From positions 5,296,501-5,360,500 of the forward strand of contig NZ_CP016616.1 in NCBI RefSeq assembly GCF_002741015.1: 64,000 nucleotides of DNA, in the 5' to 3' direction. Shown piece by piece: positions 61,846-64,000 of this stretch; the stretch's first letter is position 1, and each line of letters begins with the position of its first letter. The translations under genes were made by a program, and so were the position numbers. The notes below the pieces were generated by a model that saw only the letters and a program-made list of their open reading frames with translations, made no database searches and was not told where the DNA came from. This stretch comes from Microvirga ossetica (GTDB lineage: Bacteria; Pseudomonadota; Alphaproteobacteria; Rhizobiales; Beijerinckiaceae).

Positions 61846-64000
61846 ATGGCGAGCGGCACCCCAACCCGGACCACCTGCCCCTATTGCGGCGTTGGCTGCG
61901 GTGTGGTGGCGACGCCGCAGGAGGACGGCTCCGTCGCGATCAAGGGGGACGAGCGGCATCCGGCCAATTACGGCCGCCTCTGCTCGAAGGGTTCGGCGCT
62001 GGGCGAGACGCTGAGCCTCGACGACCGGCTGCTTCATCCCGAAATCGACGGGCGCCGCGCCGGCTGGAACGAGGCGCTCGATCTCGTCGCCGCGCGCTTT
62101 TCCGAAACCATTGCCGAACACGGGCCGGAATCGGTCGCCTTCTACGGTTCGGGCCAGCTCCTCACCGAGGATTACTACGTCGCCAACAAGCTGATGAAGG
62201 GCTTCATCGGCGCGGCGAACATCGACACCAACTCCCGCCTCTGCATGGCCTCGTCCGTGGCCGGACATATCCGCGCCTTCGGCTCCGACACCGTGCCCGG
62301 CACCTATGAGGATCTGGAGGAGGCCGATCTCGTCGTGCTCGTCGGCTCCAACATGACCTGGTGCCATCCCGTCCTGTTCCAGCGGCTTCTCGCGGCCCGG
62401 GAGCGGCGCGGCACGAAGATCGTGGTCATCGATCCCCGCCGCACGGTCACCGCTGAGGCTGCCGATCTCCATCTGGCGGTGGCTCCCAACTCGGATGTGG
62501 CGCTCTTCGCCGGTCTTCTCGATCATCTCGACAGGATGGGCCTCTGCGACGGCGATTATGTCGGCAGCCACACGTCCGGCCTCGACGAGGCTCTGCAAGC
62601 CGCTCGGGAATGCGGCTTTCCCGGAGCCTTGACCGCGACCCGTCTCCCGGCCGAGCAACTGCGCGAGTTCTATACGCTGTGGAGCTGCTCCGAGCGCGTG
62701 GTGACCGCCTATTCGCAGGGCGTCAACCAATCCGTCGTCGGCACCGACAAGGTGACCGCCATCATCAATTGCCACCTGTTCACCAGCCGCATCGGTCGGC
62801 CCGGCATGGGGCCGTTCTCGCTCACCGGCCAGCCCAACGCCATGGGCGGGCGCGAGGTCGGCGGATTGGCGAACATGCTCGCGGCGCACCTGGACATCGC
62901 CAACCCCAATCATCGCGGGATGGTGCAGGCGTTCTGGAACGGCCCGCGCATGGCCGGAAGGCCGGGCCTGAAGGCCGTCGATCTCTTTCGCGCCGTCGGG
63001 CAAGGGCAGGTCAAGGCGGTCTGGATCATGGGCACGAATCCTGCCGATTCCCTCCCCGATGCGGATGCCGTTCAGGACGCCCTGCGCCGCTGCCCGTTCG
63101 TGGTGGTGAGCGATGTGGTGCGCACCGACACGACGCGCCATGCGCACGTGCTCCTGCCCGCCGCTGCCTGGGCGGAGAAGAGCGGCACGGTGACGAATTC
63201 CGAGCGCCGCATCTCGCGCCAGCGCTCTTTCCTGAAGCCTCCCGGCGAGGCACGGCCCGATTGGCGCATCATCTGCGATGTCGCTGCCCGCATGGGCTTT
63301 GCCGAAGCATTCGATTATCAGTCACCGGCCGAGATCTTCCGTGAGCACGCCGCTCTCTCCGGTCTCGCCAATGACGGAAGACGCGATTTCGACATCGGCG
63401 CCTGTGCCGAACTGAGCGAGGCTGCCTACGATGCTCTGGAGCCGTTCCAATGGCCGCGCCGGCAGGGCGAGGCGCTCGATGCCGGCACGACGCGCTTCTT
63501 CGCAGGGGGCGGGTTCTATACGCCCAACAGGCGAGGGCGGTTCGTCGCGACGCCGGTTTCGCAGCAAGCGGTCTCCCTTGATTTTCCGCTGATCCTCAAC
63601 ACCGGCCGCATCCGCGACCAGTGGCACACGATGACACGGACGGCGAAGACGCCGCGCCTGATGAGCCATTATGCGGAAAGCTTCTGCGAGATCCATCCGG
63701 ATGATGCGGAGGACGCCGGAGTTGCGCCCGCCACGCTGGTGCGCATCGTCACGCCGCAGGGGACAGTCATCGTCCGCGCCCTCGTGACCGAGCGCCAACA
63801 GAAGGGCAGCATCTTCGTCCCCATGCACTGGACGGACCAGCAGACGGCGCAGGGACGCATCGGCGCGGCAACTCTGGCGGCTGTCGATCCGGTCTCCGGC
63901 CAGCCCGGCCTCAAGTTCTCCGGCGCCCGCATCGAGCCGTTCGATGTCGCCTGGTACGGGTTCGCGGTGCTGCGCAACAGGCCCGAGACAATTCCGGCGG
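61846..64000 (+). CDS. nasA: assimilatory nitrate reductase, molybdopterin subunit (3' end outside window)
   Basis: The first 718 codons of a molybdenum bis-MGD enzyme reducing nitrate to nitrite in the cytoplasm; the frame is open to the window end, and the family is usually about 880-900 residues. The N-terminal [4Fe-4S] site is Cys11, Cys14, Cys18 (CPYCGVGCG) and Cys46 (LCSKG). The molybdenum ligand is probably Cys133 (NSRLCMASSV). The GRPGMGPFSLTGQPNAMGGREVG stretch is typical of NasA (given here only to locate the domain at about 318-340). There is no Tat signal, as expected for an assimilatory enzyme. Electron donors would be a NasB-type reductase or ferredoxin; none is in the window. 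AGGAAGAGGA precedes ATG 61846. Confidence 0.93.
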   Translation, partial: MASGTPTRTTCPYCGVGCGVVATPQEDGSVAIKGDERHPANYGRLCSKGSALGETLSLDDRLLHPEIDGRRAGWNEALDLVAARFSETIAEHGPESVAFYGSGQLLTEDYYVANKLMKGFIGAANIDTNSRLCMASSVAGHIRAFGSDTVPGTYEDLEEADLVVLVGSNMTWCHPVLFQRLLAARERRGTKIVVIDPRRTVTAEAADLHLAVAPNSDVALFAGLLDHLDRMGLCDGDYVGSHTSGLDEALQAARECGFPGALTATRLPAEQLREFYTLWSCSERVVTAYSQGVNQSVVGTDKVTAIINCHLFTSRIGRPGMGPFSLTGQPNAMGGREVGGLANMLAAHLDIANPNHRGMVQAFWNGPRMAGRPGLKAVDLFRAVGQGQVKAVWIMGTNPADSLPDADAVQDALRRCPFVVVSDVVRTDTTRHAHVLLPAAAWAEKSGTVTNSERRISRQRSFLKPPGEARPDWRIICDVAARMGFAEAFDYQSPAEIFREHAALSGLANDGRRDFDIGACAELSEAAYDALEPFQWPRRQGEALDAGTTRFFAGGGFYTPNRRGRFVATPVSQQAVSLDFPLILNTGRIRDQWHTMTRTAKTPRLMSHYAESFCEIHPDDAEDAGVAPATLVRIVTPQGTVIVRALVTERQQKGSIFVPMHWTDQQTAQGRIGAATLAAVDPVSGQPGLKFSGARIEPFDVAWYGFAVLRNRPETIPA

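Overview
The window reads as chromosomal DNA of a GC-rich alphaproteobacterium, probably Hyphomicrobiales and perhaps near Microvirga, Bosea or Methylobacteriaceae. That placement is an inference from base composition, the many dipeptide-type ABC and GntR genes, Irr-like iron boxes and a NasST nitrate system. I see no rRNA, tRNA, CRISPR array, insertion sequence or phage gene. Nearly every stretch is coding, and the long antisense open frames are shadows produced by high GC.

Layout. Positions 1-10.7 kb hold accessory genes: two tandem FCD-type GntR regulators (the first cut by the window edge), an aldo/keto reductase, an NAD-binding SAF-domain oxidoreductase broken by one in-frame amber codon, an exported kelch protein, a ketopantoate reductase-like enzyme, a large cyclase/ATPase signalling protein, and a methyltransferase paired with an unrecognised protein that has a histone-H1-like tail. 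From 11.1 to 14.5 kb lies a siderophore receptor with an RhtX/FptX-type permease. From 14.6 to 18.7 kb come a periplasmic glycerophosphodiesterase, an RTX protein, a YbaK-type deacylase and a short-chain dehydrogenase.

Positions 18.8-33.6 kb form a divergent catabolic locus. On the minus strand a GntR regulator leads a tightly overlapped run: creatininase-like hydrolase, ketopantoate reductase-like enzyme, SDR, PuuE-type deacetylase, P1 aminopeptidase, isoaspartyl peptidase and a cyclase-family hydrolase. On the plus strand a complete dipeptide-type ABC importer is followed by an M32 carboxypeptidase. An 18-bp near-palindrome lies between the two arms. The set looks built to import and dismantle an amide or peptide-like compound that I cannot name.

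Positions 33.6-43.0 kb form a ferric hydroxamate-type locus: FhuD-FhuB-reductase on the minus strand, and receptor-FhuC-ABC exporter-like protein on the plus strand. Irr-box-like motifs lie in the shared intergenic region and also before the first receptor gene. Positions 43.0-53.4 kb hold an OGFr-domain protein, a TauE-family permease and a second dipeptide ABC operon carrying a gamma-glutamyltransferase-like enzyme, a DUF1028 protein and an FCD regulator.

From 53.7 kb to the end is nitrate assimilation: nasT-nasS, a leader with two tandem hexaloop hairpins of the ANTAR-target type and a terminator-like element, then nrtABC, nirB, nirD and nasA (cut by the window edge). A sigma-54-like promoter precedes nasT. 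The arrangement predicts nitrogen-controlled expression of the sensor pair and NasT-dependent antitermination into the uptake and reduction genes.
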